Under the pieces are notes generated by a model. That model did not search any database and was not told the DNA's origin. It worked only from the letters and a program-made list of their open reading frames with translations. A stretch of DNA of 64,000 nucleotides from Ziziphus jujuba (lineage: Eukaryota; Streptophyta; Magnoliopsida; Rosales; Rhamnaceae), in NCBI RefSeq assembly GCF_031755915.1, contig NC_083382.1, forward strand, positions 1,426,001-1,490,000, in the 5' to 3' direction. Shown here piece after piece: positions 22,866-33,880 of the stretch. The translations under genes and the position numbers were made by a program. Position 1 is the first letter of the stretch; every line of letters starts with the position of its first letter.

Positions 22866-23600
22866 TGCCATTCAAAAGAATTGTATCTCCTCACAATAGA
22901 CCAAGACTTGAGAAAATTGCCTTTTTATTTTTTATTTTTAGATTAACAATAATAAAGGAAAGACTTAAGAAATTTACTCATCATCACTTGTTACAAGTCC
23001 TACAAATTATATTTTTATTTTATTTTTTTTTATTTTTTCGATAGTTGCCTTTGTTTTCTCTGACATTTCTTTGATACCTACCATGAGCTCTATAGACTTG
23101 GAATATAAAGTCACTAGAATAATTTAGTCACACAACAACTCCACCCTTGTTTGCTTTCACGCATATATTAGTTGTTAATTCGAGAAGGATTCCTAAAATT
23201 TTGTTTTGCTCAATTTCGATTGAAGCACTCTAATTTTCTACAATTTTTTTTAATTAATATATATATGTATTTATAGCTTTTCTAATTAGAGGGCCTTATC
23301 GAAATCAGATAAAATAAAAAGGTAGTAAAGTATATTCCATCCTTCTAAATTATATTATTTCAAGAGACATCTTTCAAGATGACTTTGTGCCTGATTGAGG
23401 GCTTTCTCCAAAAGGTGATAATTGATAAACTTACACGCTTAATGTTCAAAAGGAAACAGAAGAGGTTTATAATTTTCAAGTGTAATTAAACCAATAATGA
23501 ACCACAGATTAGAGGACTTTTGGACCAAAATCTTTTTTGGTCAACCCTTTTCTTTTCATCAAACTTGAAAGGACAGAGATCGGAAACAATTGGAGGTGAG
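22866..23600. other. Promoter-side DNA of ankyrin copy 1
   Basis: No gene. Blocks such as 'gagctctatagacttggaatataaa', 'agtcacacaacaactccacccttg' and 'gcttcacgcatata' are related to the regions upstream of the ankyrin starts at 58.0 and 60.35 kb. This shows that promoter and gene were duplicated together. Confidence 0.6.
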
Positions 23601-23607
23601 GCCATCG

Positions 23608-26101
23608 ATGGCTATGGATAGGACAGTGTTTGAAGCTGCAGCTTCAGGGGACAAAAGCCTTATTCAGAGACTGCAGCAACATGGTGTTGATCCTCACCAA
23701 AGTAACACCTCAGATGAACATAATTCTTCAAATTGCCGTGAGGTTCAATCAAACGGGTACTTCAAAAGGAGTTCTTCGCTTATGTCCATGGCAACTTCAC
23801 TAACCAAACGCTGATGGAAACAGTCCTTTACATATAACAGCGAAAATTGGGAGTGAAGAGATGGTTAAGCTTCTCATTGGTGGTTTGGAGGACATTGAAA
23901 GCCACCAAGCTGATACTATAAGGATGAAAAACTTGAAAGAGAAAGACACAGCTTTACATGTTGCAATTAAAAATGGTAACTTTGGTGTAGCAAAACTGCT
24001 AATGGAAAATGATCCAGGATTGTTGGAGTTGGTGAATAATGCTAATGAATCTCCACTTTTTCTTGCTGTGGAGGGAGGTTTTCTCGATATTACACAACAT
24101 ATTTTACGACAGTTTCCTTCAGCTCTATGCTGCAGCTCCAATGGCATGAATGTTTTGCATGCAGCCGTTATTCGAGCCCATCATGGTGATGATATACAAT
24201 ACATGCGTGTATATATGTGCATATGTATGTTCCTAATTTATCTCCTTTCCCTCTAAAACAAATAATGTTTGTTGCAGCTAGCATGTTCCAATATCAGGCA
24301 CCTGACTTGTCTCCTGAGAAATTCTGAGAAATTCCGACGCCTACAAAGCGGATTTCTTTTGCACGCTGGAGACCAATGCACTAATATAGGATGCAGAAAG
24401 ACTTACCAGCCAACACAAATTGGTACTCTGTCTTCCACATTTTTCTTTCTTCCCATATGATCCTAGACTATGTATACATGTAGATGATAATTATTGATTT
24501 CCATCAATTTCTAGATATCATGCGCTTACTGCTTGAAAATGGAGGTCATAGACTTGCAGAAGAAAAGGATGTATTTGGATGGACTCCACTTCATGTGCAG
24601 CACATCTCGGACATCTTAAAGCAACTTGACTTTTACTTCATCATTCCCCAACTTGTATTGCATACTTTCGGGACAATGAAGGCGTGTCTGCTTTGCTTAT
24701 TGCTGGAAGACAAGGCCATGTCAATGCAATGGCAGAAATTATTGGTCACAATCCGGATGCTTGTGACTTGGTTGATAACAGAGGATGGACTCCTCTTCAT
24801 GCTGCCATTGCAAATGAAAGGCTCAATGTAGTCAGGTATATACTAAAGAAGCCAATGCTTGAGAACCTCATCAATGCAGTGGATAATGAAGGGAATACAC
24901 CTCTGAATGTGGCTGCTAGAAGGGACAAGTACAGCATCATAACAATCCTTGTGAATGATCTTAGAGTTCAAAAGAAGGCTCAAAATCTCAACTTCCAAAA
25001 ACCCATTGACTTTATTCGAACGAATCCAAATATTGAAGAACTTTGTAAGGTAAATGGTCGGAACCATGAAGCTAGACTGAATTTCTTATACAAAAACGTT
25101 ATTCACCACCACGGGTAACAAACAACAGTGATATGACGGCTAAAGGTTGTTCTTTCCTCATCTAGCTCTTAGTTCTCAAAAAATTGAAGGAGATTCAAAT
25201 AAAGTTGAGTAACAATCACCATTTAAATTGACGTATCACTAACGATCATCACTGGTGTGAAAATAGCATTGCTAACTTTTTTGTGTTTGGTTACAAACTT
25301 ACAATATGGTAATTTTTACACAAAATGATGCATTATTCACTATTGTCGTATTGTTGATTCAAGTTTCAGATAGAAATATTAATTTCCACATTGCAAACAT
25401 TTTGCAGTAAAACTGTTTCCGTTACAAAATTATATTCTCAATGCACAAGAATCAGATCTTTGTTGAAATCTAATCAATATTTTTTTAGTGGCATTTTATT
25501 GGAAACTTTTTCACTCTTTAAACCAATTTAACACTACTCTCCTTGGATGTAAACCTTTTAGTCTATGATTGCAAAGAAGTTGGATAGCCAAGAAGGCCGA
25601 CCTAGTCTGCGATCACTTGTCCATGGAATGGACATTCATGAGAGAGAAGTTGGTTAGGAGAACAAATAAATGAAATCTCATAGACTGAAAAACATATCCA
25701 ACATTCATTTACTGGTGGCAAGTCTGATCGCAACGGTGACTTTTACAGAAGGTTTTACAATGCCTGGAGGGTACGAACAAGACCAATCATCTACAAAAGG
25801 CCTGGCAATGTTATCTAACAAGACATCTTTCAAGGTGTTTGTAATAGCAGATTCAATAGCTTTCTACTGCTCCTCTACCTCCGTTTTCATACAATTCTGT
25901 GGTTCCTTGGAGCATAACTATCATCTGCTTTTGCGTTTTACAAGAGTTGCAGCAACTCTCTCTTATATTTCTAGTCTTGGGATGGTACTGGCTTTTACTT
26001 CAGCCATGCACGCAGTTATTCCTGATTCCACAATGTTAGCATGGTATACATTTATATCCGGTATTTGCGGGATATTTGTCTATATCTTTGGGTTTTTGTA
26101 G
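23608..26101 (+). pseudogene. Ankyrin/PGG-domain protein copy 1 (ACD6/ITN1-like), disabled
   Basis: The four-exon layout matches the intact copy at 60.35 kb: exon 1 from ATG 23608 or 23614 to 24185, exon 2 24278-24422, exon 3 24515-25049 (here with a GT donor), exon 4 25562-26101. Ankyrin motifs include DTALHVAIKNGNFGVAKLL, SPLFLAVEGGFLD, TPLHAAIANE and TPLNVAARRD. Exon 4 encodes a PGG domain (FTMPGGYEQD) with four hydrophobic segments. Defects relative to copy 4: a 2-nt loss in exon 1 near 23700, a TAA near 23802, a duplicated 'gagaaattct' block in exon 2 that shifts the frame, a 1-nt loss at 'cttcatgtgcagc' (about 24590) and two in-frame stops (TAG, TAA) about 25655-25669, just before the membrane region. 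Working relatives are plasma-membrane or ER proteins in immunity and cell-death control; this copy cannot make one. Confidence 0.9.
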
Positions 26102-26353
26102 ATGTGAACACACAACATCTTTTTAATACGATAAACTTATTCAAGTAATTAATTACAATGTATTTCTTATCCATATACAATCTTCATTCCCACTTTGACA
26201 TTGATTTGATGTAGAACAAATACAACTAATCCTCCCAAAAACTACAGTTGTTTATGCGAAGATGGAGACAGAAAAGAACTTCCATTTTGATTAGTTTTTC
26301 AGTGTCAGCCAACCCATTTGACAGGATAATTTCTCTGATGAACTTTGCAGATT

Positions 26354-26850
26354 TCAACATGTTATATAAGATTGAAAAAAATGGCATTTCAGAGTATGCC
26401 TAAGTAGTTGACCCTTATATTTTCCTGTCGGAGCTAGCAGCTCATATTTATTAGCAACGACTAAGAAGTCCTCATAGAGAACCAGCAGTACCACGCTGTC
26501 TCCCCTACAAAGTTGATCAAATAGAATAAGATATTGCAAAGTTTTCAGCAATATAGGTTTCTGTGTTAGCTAGAAAAGCACACATTACTCACCTTTTCAT
26601 TGTTAAACAAGTCTTCAGCAATGGCTTCCATTTTCTTTCTTTTTTTCTCTTCTTTCATGGACTTAACAATTTCCTCACTCCTGTAGTCAGATTCTCTATC
26701 ATAAAGAAAAGAAAGAGCAACATAAACATAGCATTAACCTAAAAATTTCTAAATTCCGTGTAAAATAAGAATTTTGGTAAAATAAATCTTACTGATATGG
26801 ATACTTTGAGAATGGAATTAGGTTGTCAAAGCTGTTCCCAGATGGAGTGC
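26354..26850 (-). pseudogene. Orphan 3' end of an unrecognised gene (three exons in phase)
   Basis: On the minus strand three exons connect perfectly in phase: 26850-26793 (TPSGNSFDNLIPFSKYPYQ), donor gtaaga; 26695-26593 (ESDYRSEEIVKSMKEEKKRK..., charged helix), donor gtgagt; and 26560-26354 (KPILLKTLQYLILFDQLCRGDS, VVLLVLYEDFLVVANKYELL, ending in a stop). Canonical splice sites and absence of stops point to real coding sequence, about 122 residues. I do not recognise the protein. Upstream exons are missing because the copia LTR starts only 57 bp further upstream (26907). It could be an intact gene cut by the insertion, or a fragment carried in by rearrangement. It is not similar to anything else in the window. 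Confidence 0.5.
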
Positions 26851-26906
26851 CTTTTTGCAAATCAAATCAAACAGGGACCAAAAAAGAGAGGCAAAAATCA
26901 GAAAAT

Positions 26907-27373
26907 TGTTGTGATTCTCTGACCACTTTAGAGAAGAAATATGAGAAGAAAAATAAAAAGAATTCCATTACTCTCTTGAAATAGAATACAAAAATAAAAA
27001 CTTCTCTCGTGAAGGATTCTCACGTGGAACCTCTCTCTACACTGTCAAATTCTCTCCGGAATTGCTCATTCTTCTCTCAAGCTCTCTCTGGAACTTAAAC
27101 ACTCTCTCTCTCGGAGTTTACTCTCAATACTCCTCACTTGGGATGATATTGAGCTTGCTCTCTTGGCTTGGCTTGCATGCATCGGGATGGAGCCTATTTA
27201 TAGGCTTATAAGGTCGGTTGTATGGCCACAATCTTCAACAGCTTCTGACAGTGGCCCACAATTGTTGAGCAAGTTGGAGTTCGGTGTTAAATGCAGCAAT
27301 GGCCATTGTCAAAGATGGTGGCTGTGCAGTCTTCACACTATCGGTGCAGTGGTGGTGCGGCTGGACTTCAACA
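26907..27373 (-). repeat. 3' LTR of minus-strand copia element
   Basis: On the minus strand the LTR starts TGTTGAAGTCCAG immediately after the purine tract GGAGGGGGAGAAT (27374-27386) and ends ...AATCACAACA at 26907. Length is about 467 bp. It contains TATTTATAGG-type promoter sequence (about 27194-27206, orientation by inspection). No matching 5' LTR exists in the window. Confidence 0.75.
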
Positions 27374-27406
27374 ATTCTCCCCCTCCAGCTGCATTTAAAT
27401 TGATGG

Positions 27407-30400
27407 TCATCTGCCATCCATTCCGGCTATGTCTCTGCATAGCTTCAGCTTCTCTTGAGCAACAACTTTTGTTAGCATATCTGCTGGATTCTCTTTTGTG
27501 TGGATCTTCATCAGTTTCAGCAACTGTTGATCTATTACTTCGCGTATCCACTGATAGCGGATGTCAATGTGCTTTGTACGGGAATGATACATTGAGTTTT
27601 TGCTCAAATCCATGGCACTTTGGTTATCACAATGTATCTTGTAGTCTTCTTGCTTGATGCCCAACTCTGTGAGAAAACGCTTTAACCACAACATTTCCTT
27701 ACCTGCTTCTGCTGCGGCAATGTACTCTGCTTCAGTAGTGGATAAAGTAACACACTTCTGCAATCTTGACTGCCATAACACAGCTCCCCCCGCAAAAGTG
27801 TAGAGATAACCTGATGTAGACTTTCTATTATCAGGGTGTCCGGCCATATCTGCATCCGTATAGCCTTCTAAGATTGGATCATCTCCCCCGAAGCACAAGC
27901 ACAGCTTCGATGTACCTTTAAGATACCTGAAAATCCATTTGACTGCTTCCCAGTGTTTCTTTCCAGGATTTGAAAGAAATCTGCTTACAACACCTACTGC
28001 GTGTACAATGTTTGGTTTGGTACACACCATTGCATACATCAGACTTCCTACCGTTGAAGAATATGGTACTGAAGTCATCTCCTCTATCTCTTCTTTGGAT
28101 GAGGGGCACAATCTCTTACTCTACTTGAAATGATTTGCAAGTGGAATGCTGACCGGTTTGGCTTTATCCATGTTGAATCTCTTTATCACCTGTTCAACAT
28201 ACTTCTCTAGAGATAGCCATAACTTTCTATTCTTCCTGTCTCGGATTATTTGCATTCCCAAAATTTGTTGAGCTGGTTTTAAATCTTTTATATCAAAGGA
28301 CTTAGACAATTCTTTCTTCAGCTGACTAATCTTCATTGCATCTTGTCCAACGATCAACATGTCGTCCACATATAGCAAAAGTGCAATGAGGTTTCCACCT
28401 GAAAATTTTTGAATATAAACACAATGGTCTGCTGCAGTCCTTTTATAGCCTTGACTCACCATAAACGAGTCAAACTTCTTGTACCATTGTCTTGGTGCTT
28501 GCTTGAGGCCATACAAGCTCTTCTTCAGCTTGCATATGAGGTTTTCTTTTCCTGAAACCTCAAATCCTTCTGGCTGCTCCATGTAGATTTCCTCATGTAA
28601 ATCACCATGAAGAAATGCTATCTTCACATCCATCTGTTCAAGCTCTAAGTTTAGTACTAAACCAAAAATGAATCGAATTGAAGTCATTTTTACCACTGGT
28701 GAAAAAATCTCATCAAAGTCAATTCCTTTTTTTTGAAGAAATCCTTTGACCACCAATCGAGCTTTGTGTTTCACCACCCTTCTACTGCCATCTTTCTTGA
28801 ACTTGAACACCCATTTATTCTTTAGTGCCTTCTTTCCTGTTGGAAGCTCAACCAACTCATAAGTATGATTTTTCTGCAAGGATTCCATCTCATCTTGCAT
28901 TGCTTGCAGCCACTTTTTCTTTTTTTGATGAGAAATAGCTTTCTGGAAACTCTCTGGCTCCCCCTCTTCAGTAAGCAGAATATACTCAGATTCTGGAAAT
29001 CTCTTTGATGGAATTCGGCCTCGCTCAGATCTCCGAACTTGTAAACCACTGGTTTCAGGAGGTGTACCATCATCTGACCGCTGTGATGGCCCTGCAGCTG
29101 CTTGAGAGGATTAAGTCTCCCCCTGCTCAATATCCCCTTCTTCCTCCTGGTCTGCTTCTGGTATATCTTCATGCACCTCATTATCCTCTGTGGCTATTTG
29201 TGCTGGTGCTGGATTAGGACCAAAATTCTCGGCACTAGAACTACAATTAGGAGACATTCTGGGCTTTTCAATGTCTTCCATTGTCTGGTTTTCATGGAAT
29301 ACTACATCCTTGCTTCTAATAACCTTATTTGTTTTCAGGTCCCATAACCTGTATCCGAATTCTTTATCTTCGTATCCTATAAAGATGCATGGAGTAGATC
29401 TTGCATCGAGCTTTTGTCTGAGCTCCTTGGATACATGTACATAAGCTAAACAACCAAACACTCTTAAATGAGAGTAGGAGGGAATCTTACCCGACCACAC
29501 TTTCTCTGGAATTTCAAAATTCAATGGTACTGACGGTGATCTGTTGGTTAAATAGCAGGCGGCACGAACAGCTTCTCCCCAGAATGGCTTTGGTAGCTTG
29601 GCCATACTGATCATACTTCTGACCTTTTCCATAATGGTTCGGTTCATTCTTTCATCTATTCCATTTTGTTGTGGGGTGCGAGGGACCATCTTCTCATGTC
29701 GAATGCCGTGTCTTCTGTAGTAGGCATCGAACTCCTTGGAAGTATACTGACCTCCATTATCTGAGCGGAGACATTTCAGCTTCTTTCCTGTTTCACGCTC
29801 TACCATGGTATGAAACAGTATGAAGTAATCCAATACCTGGTCCTTTGTCTTCAAGAAATATACCAAATATACCCACACCTTCCGAGAAGCATCATCAATG
29901 AAGGTCAGGAAATACTTGTTGCCACCTAATGATTCCATCTCCATGGGACCACAAACATCAGAGTACACCAGACTAAGCAACTCTGATCTTCTCAATGCAG
30001 AGGAACTGAAGGAGACTCTATGTTGCTTACCAAACAAGCAATGATTACAAGGATCTAGTGCAGCATCCTTGAAAACAGTGATAAGCTTCTTCCTTGCCAA
30101 AGTGGACAATCCTTTTTCACTCATGTGACCGAGTCTCTGGTGCCACAGATTTTGAGACGCCTCTCCTTCTGCAATATTGAGGCTATCTGCACATATCTTC
30201 ACATGAGTTTTGTATAGCGTTCCACAAATATGTCCTCGGGCGACAACTATGGCACCTTTCGTCATTTTTCATGTGTCTTTGCTGAAGTAGTTGTCATAGC
30301 CTTGCTTGTCTAAGGCTGCTCCCGAAAGTAGATTAAGTCGAAGATCTAGAACATGACGGACATCCTTCAAAGTGATTGTACAACCAACATTCATTTTTAC

Positions 30401-30740
30401 CTGAATATCACCAGTTCCCATAATCTTTGCAAAACTGGAATTTCCCATCTTTACCGTACCAAAATCTCCTGCTTTGTACGTTTTGAAGAAATCTCTGTGT
30501 GGAGTGACATGGTAGGATACTGCAGTATCGACTACCCACTCAACATCTTGGGTTTATATATGAAGGCATGTCTCTTCTTCGGTGGAGTAGAGTGCCACTT
30601 CTCCTGTAACAGTGACTAGTGTCTCTCCATCCTTCTTCGGCTGATTACCTTGGAGTCTCTGCTCTCTCAACAACTTTCTGCAGTTCTTCTTCATGTGACT
30701 CTCCAGGCCACAATGATAGCACTTATATGATGATTTTCTA
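27407..30740 (-). pseudogene. Copia Gag(end)-Pol polyprotein, disabled
   Basis: CCHC knuckle CYHCGLESHMKKNC (about 30730-30690); protease VVDTAVSYHVTP (the usual DSGA reads DTAV); GAG-pre-integrase LWHQRLGHMSEKGL; integrase core with D-64-type TFIDDASRKVW, SDNGGQY and PQQNGIDERMNRT; reverse transcriptase with KHKARLVVKGF, LDVKIAFLHGDL and catalytic LLLYVDDMLIVG; RNase H region STTEAEYIAAAEAGKE and ending near the stop at 27407. In-frame stops occur near 30553 (TAA) and 30270 (TGA, replacing Trp), at 29111-29113 (TAA) and at 28121-28123 (TAG). The blocks from 30265 downward remain in one frame, so decay is mainly by point mutation. Confidence 0.92.
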
Positions 30741-30765
30741 CCGTCTGTAGATCTGCCTCTACTCT

Positions 30766-30984
30766 ACTTTTGCTCATAACAGTTTTGACAGTTTGGACCT
30801 CAACTTTTCAACGTGCTACTAGTCTACGAACTCGTGCCAACGTGTACTTCGTAATAGTACCTCAGTCACCCTAGAATTCCATCCGAATCAAAAAGTCAAC
30901 TTTTAACCCATTGGGTCAACGGTCAACGATCAACCTCGGTCAAAGTTGGAAAACTTCCGTTGTACTTTGGGATGGGGTGTTACA
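30766..30984 (-). repeat. Ty3/gypsy LTR fragment
   Basis: On the minus strand it begins TGTAACACCCCATCCC, followed by repeated TTGACC/GTTGACC motifs (CCGTTGACCCAATGGG). This is characteristic of many plant gypsy LTR starts. It stops where the copia remnant begins. No internal gypsy coding region adjoins it, so it is a truncated or solo LTR. Confidence 0.7.
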
Positions 30985-32008
30985 GAATCGCTGAAGAAGA
31001 AAGTGAAGGAATAGCTAAAAGAGGTAAGAGTTTCAAGAACTTTTTTTTGACTAAAAATATGGACTGAAAATCAGATTGTGGAATGTAGGGCCACGTGAAG
31101 CCGATTTTCTTCTACATACTGTCTCTCTCTCTTTCTTTTTCTCTCTGCCTTTGCTAGCTTCTATCACTCTCACAAGAACACTAAGCTCAGAGACTCACAC
31201 ACTTAGATCTGAAATCCACAAACCCTAAAATTTCTTAGTTCCTAGGATGATCTGGGTAAGCATTTTTCTCTTCTATACTAGCAGTTTTGTTTTTGTTTTT
31301 TTTCGCTATTAATTCGCTGTTTATGGTTCTGTGGAATTATTTACTTGTCTTTGATTCGGGAAATGGTAGGCAATCTAAGAAGTAGAGCTTTGGTCTTGAT
31401 CTAGGCTTTTAAATGTTGCGTTTTTGGGTTTAGGGTGGTGGTGCTGCATTTTTGGGGGCTCTATGTTTGTCGATGCTCGAGTTTGAAATGAGTTTAATGT
31501 GATTATGTTGATGGAAGCTTATAGTTGCTATTGGGTTTGTGATCTTGTTCATGTAATCTATGATTTAGTGCTTTAATTTTGTCAATTAAGTGATTTAAGT
31601 GGAATGAGCTACTAGTTCTTTGTGGGGTGAATATTTGTGGGGTTCTGCTAAATTGAGTTAATGCTCTGTTCGGGTCGAGAGAAAATGTGAGAAAAGAAAA
31701 TGTAATCTTGTTCATGTAATCTTCGTCAACTGCATGTAGTTACCTCATATCCTGACATCTAAAGTATTGTCATTTTTTTGGATGTTTGGATAGAAAGAAA
31801 AGAAAAAGAAAAAGAAAATAGAAAGGATGTTTCTCTTTTTCATTATTGTAGAGTTATTAGTTAAGCATTTCTGATCCTAGTTTTTGAAAATTTTGTGCAA
31901 CCCCATTTCTGATCTTCAGGTTGCTGTAAGGTTTCTCTTCTTTCTTGCAAACTTTTTGTTCTTTAGGTTGCTGTAAGGTTTCTCTTCTTTCTTGCAAACT
32001 TTTTCCAG
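30985..32008 (+). other. Leader/intron region of the MULE1 Ulp1 gene
   Basis: A CT-rich leader (about 31120-31150), 'aaaccctaaaatttc' near 31221 and a GT (gtaagc) after 'atgatctgg' near 31255 resemble a plant 5' UTR and small first exon. 'ttgctgtaaggtttctcttctttcttgcaaactttt' occurs twice (about 31921 and 31970), a 50-bp tandem duplication next to the next exon. No further coding is recognised. The left terminus of MULE1 should lie here or earlier but was not found. Confidence 0.45.
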
Positions 32009-33058
32009 TTGCTTATAACCAGTGAGAAGTGGCTGAATCACGATGTAAGTATTTTTCGATCAAGATTTTTATTTTATAATTTGATAAATTCCATAGATAG
32101 CTGTTCAACTGCATGGATGTAATTTAAAATTAACTCATCTTTCAATGTAGCATATGGAATTCATGCCTTACTTATTTCGTGTACGTGCCAATCGATTTCC
32201 TGATTTTTTTATTCTAGTTTTGAGGTGATAGATGGAGGATTTTGGGTAAGTAACGGCCAGGTGTCCTATATGTGGCTATTGTGATTTTGGATAACTAATA
32301 AATTATTTTGTTGTAGGTATATATTGAGCAGTGTTATGGAAAGTTCCTCGCCAATCCATCTAAGTTCCAATTCTCATACGCAATGCAAGAATATGTGCTG
32401 GGGATTCGAATGAAGGAGTCCAAGCCATGGAAATACGTAAATCATGTAAAATATACATGTCCAAATTGTGTAATGTTAACTATTCATTTATTCATGTGCC
32501 TTCCTTTATTTGTTGTGCTAAATGAAATCCTGTAATGTATTGACAGTTGTTGATTCCACTAAACAAGCACAACATGCATTGGCTGGAAGGGCACGTGGAC
32601 TTGAAAGAGCGTCGTATGACTGTATATGACTCAAATAAGGCTGGTAACCGAAATAGGGGAGAAATTTATTTCAAGAAATTATGCATAATGTTACCATATT
32701 TACTGCGGTCTGCATCCTTTTATGAGCAGCGGCTGGATCTTGTAGACTCCGTTGATGAGTGTACATGTGAATTGGCACAAAATACCCCTCAGCAAAGTAA
32801 CGGGTAAAACCCTTTAATATGTACATGTTTGTTGAATAAATATTAACTATTGAATATGGTTCTAATAATACTAATATATGTTATAATAATTTTTTTTTTT
32901 TTTGTAGTGGTGACTGTGGCATGTTTACACTCAAGACCATCGAGTTTTTACATGCTAGATTACCAGTGACATTCACATAAGATGACATGGAGTTCTTTAG
33001 GAAGAAGTATGCATATGAGTCTTACAACAAAGAACTAAGCATATTAGCTGAGTGGTGA
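32009..33058 (+). pseudogene. Ulp1-like (C48) cysteine protease of MULE1
   Basis: Four exons connect in phase: 32009-32044 (LLITSEKWLNHD), 32317-32445 (VYIEQCYGKFLANPSKF...), 32547-32803 (LLIPLNKHNMHWLEGHVDL...) and 32908-33058. The catalytic His (HNMHW), Asp (VYDSN) and Cys (GDCGMF) are all present, as in SUMO-protease-like C48 peptidases. A TAA at 32978-32980, within VTFT*DDMEFF, removes the last 26 codons. The upstream part of the gene is not recognisable. Such domains are commonly carried by Mutator and CACTA elements, where their role is unknown. Not a host SUMO protease by context. Confidence 0.8.
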
Positions 33059-33249
33059 TACATTTTTCTTTCCTTTTGTCATGTTTATAGATGCATATTC
33101 TTTATTATATTTGACTTTTAGTTGTAAAGATAATGGTGGCTTATAATGTTCATTTAACAAAGATAACAATGTAGTATTGATGTAAGGATAAGTAATTGAC
33201 CTTATAGGAAATGTGCCGTGTTTATTTATTAGAATTCCGTTATGCACAA

Positions 33250-33510
33250 ACGCCTTACGAGCTCAATTGCAAATTTAAAAAAAATTTCCGCTTGTCGAAA
33301 AATATTTCCTATAGGCGAAAAAATTTTCCTCCAGTCGGAAATCCCATATGGAAATAAATTGAAGCCTCTGGATAAATTTCCGCTAGACGGAAAATTTTTC
33401 CTCCAAGCGGAAATAGTTTTTCTCCTGTTGGAAAAAAATTGCTCTAAGCGGAAATCGTTGAATAATTTTTACTCCTATCAGAAACTAATTTCCTCCACTT
33501 GGAAAATCAA
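33250..33510. repeat. Array of small palindromic TTTCC/GGAAA units in MULE1
   Basis: About eight short units alternate: 'tttccgcttgtcgaaaa', 'tttcctataggcgaaaa', 'tttcctccagtcggaaa', 'tttccgctagacggaaa', 'tttcctccaagcggaaa' and so on. Each is an imperfect hairpin with a TTTCC left arm and (C)GGAAA right arm, spaced by 20-30 bp. They lie between the convergent Ulp1 and transposase genes. A weaker version exists in MULE2 (55060-55160), and a related gg(c)ggaaa-rich block occurs at 36570-36670 and 56430-56530. Confidence 0.85.
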
Positions 33511-33880
33511 TTTCTAATAGATTTTATAAGTTAATAGTGGGGTAAAAAACAATTGAGAGTGGAGACAAATATTATATAAGACGAAGATGGAATTAACAAA
33601 AAATATAATGACATTTAAAATCAAGAACCATTTTAAATAAAAGAAAAAAATGATATATGTTTGTTTTCCTTTTCAAAATCATTTGGACATTTCATAAAAT
33701 GATATGTAAACTAAAGATTTAAAATCAACTCCAGAAAGCCTCTTTTCATTTGGGATTAAATTCAAAAAAAAAGAAAAAAAGATTGCTAATAAATCTTCCA
33801 CCGTGGAGTAGAAAATATTATATCCAATATATGAAATAATTATCAAAACATATTAAACCATAACACTAAATTAAAACTTT
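33511..33880. other. Non-coding spacer of MULE1
   Basis: AT-rich 3' flank of the transposase. Its counterpart in MULE2 is 55180-55555, with clear similarity ('ggggtaaaaaa...attgagagtg', 'tatataagacgaagatgg'). Confidence 0.7.

Larger units (their letters stand above)
26907..30765 (-). mobile_element. 5'-truncated Ty1/copia retrotransposon (Tnt1/Tork-like)
   Basis: From 5' to 3' on the minus strand it keeps a gag zinc knuckle, protease, integrase, reverse transcriptase and RNase H, then a purine tract and LTR. It has no 5' LTR, primer-binding site or gag N-terminus. The 5' break near 30765 abuts a gypsy LTR fragment, so truncation probably came from a later rearrangement or insertion. The domain order PR-INT-RT-RH defines it as copia. 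Confidence 0.9.

Noticed and set aside
27163..27657. 164-codon plus-strand open frame
   Set aside because: It is the antisense of the copia LTR and RNase H region. The minus strand gives the recognisable protein.
32547..33058. Host SUMO-protease gene
   Set aside because: The Ulp1 domain is short, lacks the usual N-terminal region, is interrupted by a stop and lies beside a MuDR transposase in the arrangement typical of Ulp1-carrying MULEs.
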